A stretch of 64,000 bases of DNA from Halichondria panicea (GCF_963675165.1 NC_087389.1:6124621-6188620), one strand, 5' to 3'. Positions 35,201 to 48,124 are shown, numbered from the stretch's first letter. Notes: generated from the sequence alone by a model not told the origin. Numbers and translations are program-made.

Positions 35201-36862
35201 ATTGCTCCAGCATCCCCTGTAATTCACTGCTCTCACCTCTCTCCAGCTTCTCCTGTAACCTGTTGGCGTACTTGCTACTATGAACATAGGTCCCCTGAAA
35301 ACAATGCATAACTGAAACAACATAATATTATTGATATTAACACAAACTTGCATGTAAAGCGTCCATATAGAAGTGGTACAGATTGTTCTTGTAGAGTTTG
35401 TACAGAGGCAGCTCATACGCCAACCTTCCCATACCCTCGAAAGTCTGATTCACATTGTCAAGGAATTTGATGTCATCCTCCTTTGGATTATTCAGTAGGT
35501 CTAGATCAGCACCAAACACAAACTTCCCAGTCGCTGCAATTAGCATGCAGCTATGTAGATTAACACGTAACGCATGACAAAACTGTAATACAATTACAGT
35601 AGACTCTCGCTAATCCAGCTCTCTGAAGTATGGTCACCTCGCTACCGGTCGTTTCGCTTGGCACGGATTACTAGCTTGATCTTTACTTCACAAAACTCGC
35701 CCTGAAATGCGGCCACTCGCTATTCCTTATACTGACCAGTACTGGTTGCCCCAAACTTTCTTATGCATATTTAGTACGGCCAGATATGACGTTTTTGGGT
35801 GTGGTTTGGCAGATAAAAGGATTACACTTAATTAAATAGAGAGCATAATTATAATGATTCATTATCCTCGAGACAGAACCGCATTATTATTCGAGGTATA
35901 TAGGGACCACTTTTTTAGCCGTGGCTATTTTCTGAAATGCAGCCACCTCCTACCTCGCCTCGAATGCACTGTCCCAAGGGGGACGAGAGTCTATTGTATT
36001 ACTATATACGTAGATTAATTCCTACCTTCCATAGTAACTTTTCGAGAGAGTAGAGTGAAATCCTCAATCAAACCATCTTCACTTCTTATCTTTCTCAGGT
36101 GGTCAGAGAATCGAGTGTAGATAGGGTTCAGGCCCTCAATGTAGCTGTTCACATTCCGGGGCAGTACTTGCTTGCTGATTGCAACACGATCTCGCTTCCA
36201 ATCTTCCCCCTCGCTGCAATAGGTATATAGTTTAACACTGTGGTGTGAATCGGCCACGTATAGTACGTACAAACAAGCATAGGGAAATGTTATAATTCTC
36301 TATACTGAAATCACTTGAATAATCCAGCTGGTGTTCCATGCTGGTCAAAAAACCATTTCATCTTTGGACTAAACAACTTGTCTCTCTGTGGATATTTCCC
36401 TTCAGCTCTGAGCACCTCCTCCAGTGCATCAGGGTGCGCCACTATCACCATGGGACCAACTCCTGCATCGGCATGCCGGAACTAAGAATGAAAGTTACAT
36501 GCATGCATTGTATTGTGACCGGGCTGTGACATTAATATTTTATTAATATTTAGTAGTCTAGTAGATCTATAGACCAGTAAATGTAATAATTAACCTGGTA
36601 AAGTCATTTTCATGATTTCTCCATATTTCTTGAATCCTTTGTCGTAGAAATCGGCAAGATTTTCACCACTCTTCCTAGCCTTGGCTATATCTAGAAAATT
36701 CCCCAGCAATGGCAGAGGCTTGGGTCCTGGGATTGAGTTGAATGGTTTGGCTTGTTGTGGTCTTGTAGCAGCTTGTTGCTTGGAATGTGAGCTTGTAGAC
36801 ACACACCTCACAGCAAGCCTGGTGCGGGTTGGCATGGGCCATTGCCTGAGAAAGGACAGCAT
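32256..36862 (-). CDS. Mitochondrial-clan cytochrome P450, copy 1, apparently intact
   Basis: Ten exons: 36862-36595, 36462-36315, 36213-36026, 35533-35352, 35294-35124, 35062-34899, 34790-34712, 34664-34508, 34400-34357, 32381-32256; 508 residues. A basic leader (MLSFLRQWPMPTRTRLAV) predicts mitochondrial import, and FNSIPGPKPLPLLGN is the Pro-rich hinge. Motifs: I-helix AGVHT with the conserved Thr but His in place of the usual Asp/Glu; K-helix ExxR in CIKEGFR; PERW; heme loop [11 protein letters not shown] with the thiolate Cys; then RLAELELKLLL. It should be a heme monooxygenase using adrenodoxin-type electrons, probably on a lipophilic substrate that is unknown. Exon 4 needs a GC donor (gcaagt) to stay in phase. 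The C-terminus is five residues longer than the paralogues'. Introns hold two pogo-like MITEs and a tandem repeat. Confidence 0.9.
33199..33450. repeat. Tandem repeat of ~100 bp, about 2.4 copies
   Basis: The unit runs from atgtctgtccctcacctctc to gccttataattatactgttg, with small indels between copies. It lies in the 2-kb last intron of P450 copy 1. Confidence 0.8.
34073..34301. mobile_element. pogo/Tc1-mariner-like MITE
   Basis: Ends are inverted (cagtggaacctctgaataac and its near complement ending aggttccactg), and TA is found on both sides (34071-34072 and 34302-34303). It is 229 bp, non-coding, in the last intron of P450 copy 1. Confidence 0.8.
35597..35996. mobile_element. pogo-like MITE, 400 bp
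   Basis: Ends are inverted (cagtagactctcgc and cgagagtctattg), with TA on both sides (35595-35596 and 35997-35998). It lies in intron 3 of P450 copy 1. Confidence 0.8.
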
Positions 36863-38218
36863 TTTGAGCCAGCTCTTATTTTTTGCTTAGTGGTAATTAT
36901 TATCACAAGAGGTCAAAAAAACCACTATTGTAAAGAGTTCATGCATGTAATATAAATAGCTTGTATATCCCTTTCCTTGCCGTTCGTGAAAATCTGGAAC
37001 AGGAGCGTCTTTAGGTCGATCAATTAGTGTGGATCCGGCCTCACCACGCCTCCATGTCATTCTATTAGTCTAGATCCGGCTAGCAATTCTAGCTGGGACT
37101 CCCAGTTCTAGCTTGTTAGCTACACACAGCACCGCTCAACTATTCTCTACCCCATTATCTAGCTAAATCTGGTCCAACTAGACAGCAGACACAGCTAGTT
37201 AATTCAGTAAAGCCAGGGGTAGCCCTACTTCTACGGTTGTTCAGTACTATACTATACCCACGGTAACAATTCCTCTGGGCTGGGCTAACTAGTTGAGCCA
37301 CGCCTCCCAATTCTCAAGGCTAGGTACATGTCTCTGTCTAGCTGCTTCTTCAGCTTCTTGCTCAGTTTTGTGGCTTAGAGAAAGGCCAGCTACTCAGGGG
37401 GAAGAGTCGAGATGAAAGTCTGGCAGCCAGGTGACGTCCAAACGGTCAGTTATTCGTTCCACCAACTTTTTAATCTAGTCTAGTCCTGCTTGCACTGCTA
37501 CTACTACTGCTACTCTTCCTACTACTACTGCTACTCTTCCTAGCTAGTCAAAGGTTTCTTTTTTTTTTTTTTTTTTTAACTACATATGCACAAAGAGACA
37601 TCAAAGCTTACATCAAAGGACACAGATTTTTAGCCTACTTGACTGATAAGGCCGTTACCTAGACTACAGTTTGTTTGTCAGGGAGGAGCTCACATACAAC
37701 TTCATCTAATTCATCATAACGATTCGTTACCGTTGTTGTAATTTCTACAACAGATTGCCAAGGAAAGAGATACATGTGCAACATCATTATATAGTGTGTA
37801 TGCATGTGCAAAACCACAATGTCATACATGCATGTGCAAAACCACAATGTCATACATGCATGTACACATGCACCACACAAGTATAGTTCTTTGCCTGAGA
37901 CTTATACTAACTTGATTTATGTTATAGGTGCTAAGTGGCCGATTATTGTATTACAACATCATGTGCCGGCATACGTTGTTACAAATATACCGTATACTAC
38001 GTATAGCAGGTTACTTTTGTATGGTGGTATATATACTTCGTACTGAAGAGAATCATACAAAAATTAAAACTACGAAATTATTCTACCGCTAGATTCAATT
38101 GAAATATACAAAAATTTGCCACAAAAAAAAAATTACCTGCTATTCGGTAACCCTGCACTGCATACAACGAACAGATTGATACTAAAATGACAGAATTTTA
38201 GTTCCCTGCTATAACAAA
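36863..38218. other. Spacer between P450 copies 1 and 2
   Basis: This should hold the promoter of copy 1 (right of 36862) and the 3' end of copy 2. A poly-T run lies at ~37558-37577, short ctactactactgct repeats just before it, and a 26-bp tandem duplication (ccacaatgtcatacatgcatg) at ~37811-37862. No convincing gene is seen. Confidence 0.45.
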
Positions 38219-41200
38219 TTAATTTCTGTCGGTAAAATAAAGAGGCACGTCCTCCTTTACTATGACGACCAATTGCTCAACCATTTTCAGGTCCTCCTTG
38301 CTTGTTTTTAGAGTGAAGTTACGAACCATCTGTGCATGCATGCATGGGTTCAAAGAGACATGAGCCATGACTTACAACATTATAGTTACAGTATTGCGGT
38401 GAACAGTTTACAAGCAGACAATACACGGATACCACAAAGTTCTGACTTACTTCAATCAGCAATAGTTTCATTTCCAATTCTGCAAATCTTTTCCCTATAG
38501 ACATGCATAATTATTATGATAAGCAACATTCAAACAGTCTACGTAGGACCCACCATAGCAATTTCTAGGTCCAAACCCAAACGGCAGTATTGAGAAGGGA
38601 TGCTGCTGTGGTCCATCCTTTCTCATCCACCTCTCTGGCTTGAACTTTGATGGCTCCTCAAATAGTTTGTCATTATTGGAGGCCGTGTGACTCGAGTAGA
38701 GAAAAGTCACCTGCATGTACAGTGGTTAAAGAATTATTAAAAATCAAAAGCCGACTTTGACTCACCCCGGCAGGTACATGGTAACCATGGATGACGGCAT
38801 CCTCATTCAGAACACGGAGGACACTGTTTCCAACTCTCCTGACTCTGCACAATAATTAATCATGGAGCAGATGAGGGGATGGAGCGTCGTACTAGTGCGG
38901 ATTCACTATAATTATATCCTCTAACCACATTTACTTGTTTGTAATGTGCTATATAAATGTTGTGTGGCTGATTTAATAATTCACGAATAATGTATATACA
39001 TAAGTTATAGCATAATTATATAGAATCCACGTAGTAAGACGCTCCTAGTATATAATGTACCCTGCACTCTGACGAGTATATAATAGTTGTATGCATGTAT
39101 TGGATTTGGACTACCGAGGACAGTTCTATGTATTCCCCGAGGGAATACATATATAGAACTGCATGCACGAGGTAGTACAAACTATAGTACTCAGGGTGTC
39201 ATACAGGGGGAGGGGAAAGGGGGGATATCCCCCCTAGCCCCCCCCCCTTTTTTGCATTCAGGTACTAGTTGTATGACTGAGTGTCCTACTATACAGGTAC
39301 TATAGTTGTATGACTGAGTGTCCTACTATAACAGGGTATTGAAATAACAGTTGACTCTTTTTTTAGCAAAATGTTTTGGTTACTTTTCTTATCTCCCCCT
39401 CTACTTAAAAATCCTGTATGACACCCTGGACTACTAGTAATCACTCTTTGCCCTGCCGAGCACTGCACTGTGTATGTTTTGTTTTTGACAAACCACATTT
39501 ACAATTTCGGACGCCTGCACAAAAATGTGCTTTCCTAATTTTAGAATTTTTGTCACGGTATAAAAGAGAGGGTCCTTAGGTAGAGCACATCATGTTATAC
39601 AAGCACCCTTATATACCTGAAGCACTCCTTGATGCATCCTCTGAGGTAGGGCATTGCCTCTAGGTCCTGAGCTGTGGAAGGTCGCTCTCTCACCACACTC
39701 TGTATCTCCTGGTAGAGCCGCTCCTGGACCTCAGGGTTCCTAGCCAACTCAAACAGGAGGTACGTGGACTGATAGGCAGTCTGAATACAAACATGTGAAA
39801 CAACAAGAATGCAATACCTATATATGCATGGATATACCGTGTGGACCCCGGCGATAAGCATTCCTGATGATAATACCACAGCTTCTTTAGTAGACATCTT
39901 CTTCTCACTCAGCCATTGCTCCAGCATCCCCTGTACATCACTGCTCTCACCTCTCTCTAGCTTCTCCTGCAACCTGTTGGCGTACTTGCTGCTATGATCA
40001 TAGGTCCCCTGAAAATAATGTATATGCATAACTGAAACAACATAATTATTGATATTAACACAAACTTGTATAGCATCCATGTAGAAGTGGTACAGATTGT
40101 TTTTGTAGATCTTGTACAGAGGAAGCTCATACGCCAACCTTCCCATTCCCTCGAAATACTGGTTGACATTATCGAGGAATTTGATATCCTCCTCATTCGG
40201 ATTAACCAGCAGATCCATATCAGCATCAAACACAAACTTCCCAGTTGCTGAAAGTATGCAGTGTGTATATATACGGCATCAGGAGCACATGGATGTGAGT
40301 ATATAGATGAGCTCCACTATAATGTGTTAGTTTAGAGGATCCCATAAATACTATAGATTCATACAAACCTTCCATAGTTAATTTCCTAGAGAGTGGAGTG
40401 AAATCCTCAATCAAACCATCATCACTTCTTATCTTTCTCAGATGGTCAGAGAATCGAGTGTAGATAGGGTTCAGGCCCTCAATGTAGCTGTTCACATTCC
40501 GGGGCAGTACTTGCTTGCTAGCTGCAACACGCTTTCGCTTCCAGTCTTCTCCCTCACTTCTGTTTTGTAGAATAAAGTGGTTGGAAATCATCTTGAAACG
40601 ACCCTGTTGTAGATATAAGCATTCATTTGGGGAATTTTTTCTTACTGAAACATTCCAGCTGGTGTTCCATGCTGGTCCATAAACCATTTCATCTTTGGAC
40701 TAAACAACTTGTCTCTCTGTGGATATTTCCCTTCAGCTCTGAGTACCTCCTCCAGTACATCAGGGTCCGCCACTATCACCATGGGACCAACACCTGTACA
40801 TTACTAGAATGTTTTACGAGCATCACACGTACGCGAACATAGCGAGCATTGACGCATAATATAAAGTCGCAAAACCTTAATCAGTACTGCATGGCATGCA
40901 ATAGTTAGACAAATGGTCAATTTGTATGCATGCTGATTTCGCTCACCTCGCAAAAGGTTTTTCACCAGAAACTATTCTAGTAAACTTTTAGTGAACTTAA
41001 TCAGGAGCATGCAGATGAGGGAGGGGATGGAGCGCCTTACTATGAATATAGTATTGCAGATTCATTTTCAGGCACTAAGTTTTCACGGATTGCCCAGACT
41101 AAACATTTCGAGGATAGAGGTTAAAATAACCACACCCCTACAGTAATACCGGATGCTCCAATTTTCGAGGCACTAAATTTTCGTATTTCTGGGTCAATCC

Positions 41201-41532
41201 TCGAAAACCTCGATAATAACAAGCTACGTATAGGATTATAACGAACGAACGTTTACATTACGTTAACCTGGTAAAGTCATTTTCATGATTTCTCCATATT
41301 TCTTGAATCCTTTGTCGTAGAACTCGGCAAGATTTTCGCCACTCTTCCTAACCTTGGCTATATCTAGAAAATTCCCCAGTAATGGCAGAGGCTTGGGTCC
41401 TGGGATTGAGTTGAATGGTTTGGCTTGTTGTGGTCTTGTAGCAGCTTGTTGCTTGGAATGTGAGCTTGTAGTCACACACCTCACAGCAAGCCTGGTGGTT
41501 GGCATGGACCATTGCTTGAGAAAGGACAGCAT
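38219..41532 (-). CDS. Mitochondrial-clan cytochrome P450, copy 2, apparently intact
   Basis: Ten exons in the same positions as copy 1: 41532-41268, 40793-40646, 40559-40369, 40247-40066, 40008-39838, 39780-39617, 38844-38766, 38710-38554, 38494-38451, 38329-38219. The lengths sum to 1512 nt, 503 residues plus stop. The leader MLSFLKQWSMPTTRLAV, hinge FNSIPGPKPLPLLGN, I-helix AGVHT, K-helix CIKECFR and heme loop PFGFGPRNCYG are all present. Compared with copy 1 it has one codon more in exon 3, a standard GT donor after exon 4, and a shorter C-terminus. A MITE of family C sits in intron 6. It is the most conventional copy of the array. Reaction class is as for copy 1; the substrate is unknown. 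Confidence 0.9.
39192..39428. repeat. MITE family C, copy 2
   Basis: It is bounded by cagggtgtcatacagg and its complement cctgtatgacaccctg. A block with gtatgactgagtgtcctact is duplicated inside. It lies in intron 6 of P450 copy 2. Confidence 0.8.
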
Positions 41533-42016
41533 TTTGAGCCAGCACCTCTGCTGAGTTGTTTATATAGCCACAAAGAGGTCAAAAACCACTCTTGTATTGA
41601 CGTATTGCATGTGCAAAACCACATCAAATGTATTTTATTAACATGTGACTGTATAGTCATAATTATATAAGTGCATGGATTTATAAGATCAAGTTGTGAC
41701 TGTGAGGTAAAAAAAATTTTATCTCTCCCACTACCGAGAGTAGGTCCATGCATGCGGCACAAAAATAATTTATGAGTATATAGGCCTTAACAAACTGAAT
41801 CACTGTATACGTAGCTAACACACATGCAGAGCAATAACTCAGGCTAAAGAATTCAAACGACATTAATTATAGCTATTTTCTGTCCGTAAAATAGAGGGGA
41901 ACGTCCTCATCCACTGTCACAGACACGTTGTCAATCATCTTCAGGTCGTCCTTGCTTGTCTTTAGAGTGAAGTTACGAGCCATCTGTGCATGCATGCATG
42001 GGTTCAAAGAGACATT

Positions 42017-42107
42017 ACGATCAGATAAAAGAGCAATGCATGTGGCCCATGGTAGTACTATACGATCAGATAAAAGAGCAATGCATGTGGCTTATGGTAG
42101 TACTATA
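42017..42107. repeat. Tandem duplication of ~46 bp
   Basis: Two copies of acgatcagataaaagagcaa...tggtagtactat lie in tandem in the last intron of P450 copy 3. Confidence 0.8.
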
Positions 42108-42706
42108 GGTTAGCCTCCTTCTCAAGGCCTAAACAATTAGTCAACTCTCTTAGCGGCCTGGAATCGAGGCTATACTATAGGTATGAATTATTGAGTTTTA
42201 AAGCAGACGATAAACCAACTTACTTCAACCAGCAGTAGTTTTATTTCCAATACAGCAAATCTTTCCCTATATTAATTATAATCGTATATGATGTGATAAT
42301 TATAGTGTCACATGCAATCCGGTAATTATGATAAGCAACGTTCAGTCTGGGACCCACCATAGCATTGTCTGGGTCCAAACCCAAATGGCAGTAGTGAGAA
42401 GGGATGCTGCTGTGGTCCATCCTTTCTCATCCACCTCTCTGGCTTGAACTTTGATGGCTCATCAAATATTTGTTCGTGCCTTGCAGCCGTGTAAATTGAG
42501 GAAAACAAAGTCACGTGTACATGTTAGAAGAATGGAATAATTATTAGCAAGCTTTAATTGACTCACCCCGGCAGGCACATAGTAACCATGGATGACGGCA
42601 TCCTTTTTCAGAACACGGGCGAGGAGATTAGTAACTGTCCTGACTCTACAGAAAATGATGTACATAACTGCATGGGAAGTACATGAAGAAAAGTGCCTCA
42701 GAAGAG

Positions 42707-43655
42707 CCGTATAATCTGGTTAGTAAGCGCATGCGCCGATAGGGAAAAGAGCAGGCCTCTATGCATCTATTATTCAGGTGCGCTTATAGAGATTAACCAC
42801 GCCCATAAAGTCCATGACGTTTCAATGAAGCAAATCTCCATTAGCTAGCTCGATCGTTTGTCTGCAGAGGTCTATAGTTATATCTGACAGCAGTAACACA
42901 ACTACCGGTATAGTTGTATATAGACTTAAGGTTAGGGTATTATGGTCACTCATGAATATTCATGATTTAATTATGTCAGTTTTTCTCTTTTGCAGGTTCA
43001 AAGAAGTCGCTGTACTTATTATTGTACGATTATCAACTCTATTGCTATTGTTTTGTGTAAGAACGCCATGATTATGAAGATGCATGAATGAGAAAAGCGG
43101 GCATCAAAACCACAAGTATATAGACTATTTTTTGCGTCAATTTATAAGCAGTAAGCACTTTTAGCAAGCTTTATTGGTATCTATACGTAGCTAAGTACCT
43201 TCCAGAGGGCCAGACGAAGAGATATTTGTTGTAAAACTTCATACCGGCGAGTAAAAGCTAAGAGTAGACGGTAAGTATCTAAAATACCCTTGATCTCCCG
43301 ATAAACAGGAGGCTAGCTCCAACCAGATAGACTTTTTTCAAAATTTCTCTTCGCCTGGCCCTGCCCCTACCTATCTTTCTTTAGAGTCCACAGTTGGAGA
43401 TTCCCGGGTTTATCCATGCTAAGAATTGATGCAAGAAAACTCTAGTACAACTTGTCTGATGCTCCACTAAAAACATAGCGATAATGATATTCATACTCCA
43501 TAAATATCGCGGGGGCGAAACACAATACCCTAACCTTAAAGAAGTGTGGAGACCAGTTGTTAGGCGGAGAACTATGCACCTTCTATCAAGGCTCTTGGTC
43601 TGCTAACCAGTATGCGCCTATTAGTTGGTGTGCGCTTATTAACCAGATTATACGG
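42707..43655. mobile_element. 949-bp inverted-repeat element in P450 copy 3
   Basis: The ends are inverted: ccgtataatctggttagtaa on the left, and on the right ttattaaccagattatacgg. Similarity continues inward (gcgcatgcgcc). No target duplication or coding frame is seen. It contains the TTAA element at 42930-43535. Confidence 0.7.
42930..43535. mobile_element. 606-bp TTAA-flanked MITE, piggyBac-like
   Basis: TTAA lies directly on both sides (42926-42929 and 43536-43539), and the ends are inverted (ggttagggtatt and aataccctaacc). A TTAA duplication is the signature of piggyBac-type insertion. It is non-coding and nested in the 949-bp element. Confidence 0.8.
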
Positions 43656-45909
43656 TATACTATACTATGGGACCCATTGTTAAGCAAAGTGTCTTGTTAT
43701 ACTAGTCAAGCTTCGAGGGCGAGGTTTGCACATGCGCACTCTATAGTATCTAGACACAGTTTGGAGGTGTCTATGAGATTTTCCCTCAGCCACTTGTAAA
43801 TATAATTAATTATACTCTCGCTACGCTTGGGATACTAAATCAGTGCCTTCTGGCTTCTATATACCTCAAAACAGTGTCTAACTATTATTCTGGTTCATCA
43901 GCAAGTGGCAAAAGTTATATACACTCACCTCAGGCTCTCCTTGATGCATCCTCCGAGGTACGGCATTGCCTCTAGGTCCTGAGCTGTGGGAGGTCGCTCC
44001 CCCACCACACTCTGTATCTCCTGGTAGAGCCGCTCCTGGACCTCAGGGTTCTTTGCCAACTCAAACAGGAGGAACGTGGACTGATAGGCAGTCTGAATAC
44101 AAATAAAAACATAATGACTGATATGAAACACAAGAATGCAGGTACAGTTACCGTGTGAACCCCAGCAGTGAGCATTGCTGATGACATTACCACAGCTTCT
44201 TCAGTGGTAATCTTCTTCTCTCTCAGTCATTGCTCCAGCATCCCCTGTACTTCACTGCTCTCACCTCTCTCCAGCTTCTCCTGTAACCTGTTGGCGTACT
44301 TGCCACCATGTGACAAGCACCCCTGGAAAGTTTGTATGTTCACAGAAGGATTCGGGATTTTGTGGGAGTGTATGGGTTCCAAATAATTTCTTTGGGACAT
44401 AATTATAGTGCTTACGCGTAAAGCATCCAAGTAGAAGTGGTACAGATTATTCTTGTAGATCTTGTACAGAGGCAGCTCATACGCCAACCTTCCTACACCC
44501 TCGAAAAACTGATTGACCTTATCGAGGAATTTGAGGTCTTCTTCTTTTGGATTAACCAACAGATCAAGATCAGCATCAAACACAAACTTCCCAGTCGCTG
44601 CAAGCATGCAGTATATAAATATAGTCACACGACAAAGCTACAATAAACATAAATAAAAGGATCCCGTGCATGAACAGATTCCTACCTTCCATTGTAAGTT
44701 TTCGAGAGAGTGGAGTGAAATCCTCAATCAAATCATCTTCACTTCTTATCTTTCTCAGGTGGTCAGAGAATCGAGTGTAGATAGGGTTCAGGCCCTCAAT
44801 GTAGCTGTTCACATTCCGGGGCAGTGCTTGCTTGCTGACTGCAGCGCGATCTCTCTTCCAGTCTTCTCCCTCACTGCAGTAAAACTAGGTATGGTTTGGT
44901 TTACTTTGGGGCCGGATCAATTTGAACCGATGTAAATGAATGTTAGCATACACTTTGGTCCCATTCACTGGGAGCCGGGCACATGTGCGATCATGGTGAC
45001 ATTGTGTGAGGTGTGAGGATGTCGGTTAATCTGACGGAGGAGTTAATTACAGCGCAAGAAAAAATATTCCACTTTGCAGTTGCGTTCAATCTGAGCTGGC
45101 GCTTACCGTACAGTGGGTAAATGTTTATGATTTTCGTAGCATGTATACCGCAAACATTTGTATTATTGCATAGCTACTTGCATTCCGCAAACAGTCATTC
45201 CGCGAAAGTTTATACCCTCAAAATAAATCTATAGTAGAATATCTTGGTCTCGGTACATCTGCATCTAGACAGCTATACAATGCAGTCATGTTCATGACGT
45301 CGCAAAATAATTGGTTTATAAGCGGCAGTTCGTTTGTTATAAAGACCCGAGCGTTCAGCTATGATGGCACTGTAATTACATCAACTACGGTACTATATAT
45401 ACAGCAATTGGTCTCTGTTTTACTCACTTAGAAAACGTAGCTGGTATTCCATGCTGGTCACTGAACCATTTCATCTTAGGACTAAACAACTTGTCTCTCT
45501 GTGGATATTTCCCTTCAGCTCTGAGTACCTCCTCCAGTACATCAGGGTCCGCCACTATCACCATGGGACCAACACCTGCATCGGCATGCCAGAACTCAGT
45601 ATGTATACTGTGTGACTGTTTACCGTACATATAGCAATTCTTTTAACCTGGTAAAGTAATCTTCATAATTTCTCCAAACTTCTTAAATCCTCTGTCATAA
45701 AACTCCCAGAAAGGTTCACCACTCTTCCTAACCTTGGATATCTCCAGCAGATTCCCCAGTAATGGCAGAGGCTTGGGTCCTGGGATTGAGTTGAATGGTT
45801 TGGCTTGTTGTGGTCTTATAGCAGCTTGTTGCTTGGAATGTGAGCTTGTAGTCACACACCTCACAGCAAGCCTGGTGGTTGGGAGCCTTTGCTTGAGAAA
45901 AGACAGCAT

Positions 45910-46527
45910 TATAATTTTAGCATAGGTGATTAGGCCAAAGTCAGCGGAATGTCCGAATGAGGCAATTATAGTTAGATCTAATTGAAAACACACCCCTGAT
46001 TTTCTCAATAAGCGGAACTGTATTTTTCACAAAAATTAATGTTGCAATGCTCGAAAGAGCATGTGCACTGAAGTAACAAACAGATGGTGGGTTGGTAAGT
46101 CTTTGCATGCTCCAACTAGCTGGGGGTGGGGCTCAATCTGTGCTATCTTTAACAGTTGGGTCCTGCACTACTTCTCATTACACCTCTTTTTTTATGCAGA
46201 CACTCGATCCCCTATTTAACTATCAACCTGCATGTGTTTCTATACGCATTTGAATGAGGCTTTCGAAGGACAAGGTTATAGATCTACATACATGCATGTA
46301 GTTTTACATGTAGTAATCTTCTTTTAGTGCCTCCACATTGGGCTCTTTTTGGAAAGCTGCCACATTCCAAGCGTGAGGGCCTGAGAAATTGACTAAAGCG
46401 CCGAGAATAAAAGCAATGTCCATTTTTGGCCGGGCGGTAAAGATCATTACATTAAGTTTTGCATAACCACATTTTCATCACCACACGCAGAGTAATAACA
46501 GAGGCCTTAAACCGACAAGAGTCCCTG
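45910..46527. other. Spacer between P450 copies 3 and 4
   Basis: It includes the promoter side of copy 3 and the 3' end of copy 4. I see no gene, only AT-rich unique sequence. Confidence 0.45.
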
Positions 46528-47905
46528 CTAATTTCTGTCTGTAAAATAAAGGGGAACGTCCTCATCCACTGTCACAGCCACGTTGTCAATCATCTTCAGA
46601 TCCTCCTTGCTTGTCTTTAGAGTGAAGTTACGAGCCAACTGTGCATGCATGCATGCGTTCAAAGGGAGCGATGACTTCACATGCAGTTGGTTGCATGCAG
46701 TTATTGTGGTATTTGATTGAAGGCATCAATTATATATAGACAACTTACTTCAATCAGCAATAGTTTCAATTCCAATTCAGCAAATCTTTTCCCTAATAAA
46801 AAGACAGTACAGTCGAGACGAACACTGCTCAAAATTTATAAGAGAACTAGTGCAAGGTAAATAACAACCACGCCCACCATTCAAACACATATTTTTGGGA
46901 TGAGGGGCGATTAAGCAACGTTTTAGTCTGGGACCAACCATCTGGGTCCAAAACCGAATGGCATCAGTGAGAAGGGATGCTGCTGTGGTCCATCCTTTCT
47001 CATCCACCTCTCTGGCTTGAACTTTGATGGCTCATCAAACATTTTGTTATTATTGGAGGCCGTGTAACTCGAGTAGAGAAAAGTCACCTGTATGTGGTTA
47101 AAAATATATAAGCCGACTTTGACTCACCCCAGCAGGTACATGGTAACCATGGATGACGGCATCCTCATTCAGAACACGGAGGACACTGTGTCCAACTGTC
47201 CTGACTCTGCACAATAATTAATCAGCTAAAATGCCTATAATATGTACCCTTGCTGCAAATACTCTCACATGCAGCCACAGTCACACTTACCTGAAGCTCT
47301 CCTTGATGCATCCTCTGAGGTACGGCATTGCCTCTAGGTCCTGAGCTGTGGGAGGTCTCTCCCCCATCACACTCTGTATCTCCTGGTAGAGCCGCTCCTG
47401 GACCTCGGGGTTCTTAGCCAACTCAAACAGGAGGAATACTGTCTGATAAGCAGTCTGTCTTGACTGATGTGAAACCACAAGAATGCAGATACATGCATAC
47501 CGTGTGGACACCAGAAGTGATCATTCCTGATGACATTGCCACAGCTTCCTCAGTGGTAATCTTCTTCTCTCTCAGCCATTGCTCCAGCATCCCCTGTACT
47601 TCACTGCTCTCACCTCTCTCCAGCTTCTCCTGCAACCTGTTGGCGTGCTTGTGACCATGTGACAAGCACCCCTGCAAAGTTTGTGTTTCTTTCAGGATTT
47701 TATAAAAGTTGGTGAAAATGTGGGTTCCAAATAATTATGAAGCGTGTGATGGACAGGGTGCAATTACTTGGCTCCAAGCGGGTGGCATATCATGCAGAAC
47801 ATTAATTTTTAGCGGGTGAAAATGCACTGAAATAAATGCAGATATAATATAAATTATACATCACTGAAGTAGCTGTTGTTCTTTGGGCCTTGATACAACA
47901 TTATA

Positions 47906-48124
47906 CAAGAGCACATAAAAGAGAGAGAGCGTGTAACTTCCGTCTGCTACAGTACGGGCAGAATCCAAAACCACTACTATAAATAGAACTATGGTCACGT
48001 GGGATTACATTCCATGCACATGCAGCAGTGAGCGATTTCAAGTATTTATAGTAGAGGTTTTGGATTCTGCCCGTACTGTAGCAGATGCGTAAGTTACACG
48101 GTCTCTCTCTTTTATGCGCTCTTG
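47906..48124. repeat. 219-bp hairpin MITE
   Basis: Arms of ~80 bp are inverted: caagagcacataaaagagag on the left and ctctctcttttatgcgctct on the right, with gtacgggcagaatccaaaac in the arm. It lies in intron 4 of P450 copy 4. Confidence 0.85.

Larger units (their letters stand above)
41873..45909 (-). pseudogene. Cytochrome P450, copy 3, broken
   Basis: All ten exons are recognisable: 45909-45648, 45575-45428, 44873-44686, 44597-44416, 44322-44152, 44092-43929, 42645-42567, 42514-42358, 42266-42224, 41983-41873. Three lesions are visible. The Trp codon in the EQWLREKK motif of exon 5 is TGA (44227-44229). The acceptor of exon 8 reads AC instead of AG (42515). Exon 9 is one base short (four A became three), shifting the frame just after the heme loop. 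The heme loop [11 protein letters not shown] itself is intact. A large composite transposon sits in intron 6. The gene probably makes no full-length enzyme. It is most like copy 4, with LLEISKVRKSGEP in exon 1. Confidence 0.85.

Noticed and set aside
37659-37746. Possible terminal exon on - (EITTTVTNRYDELDEVV and stop)
   Set aside because: It has an acceptor-like site, but no partner exon or family match could be found in the P450 spacer.
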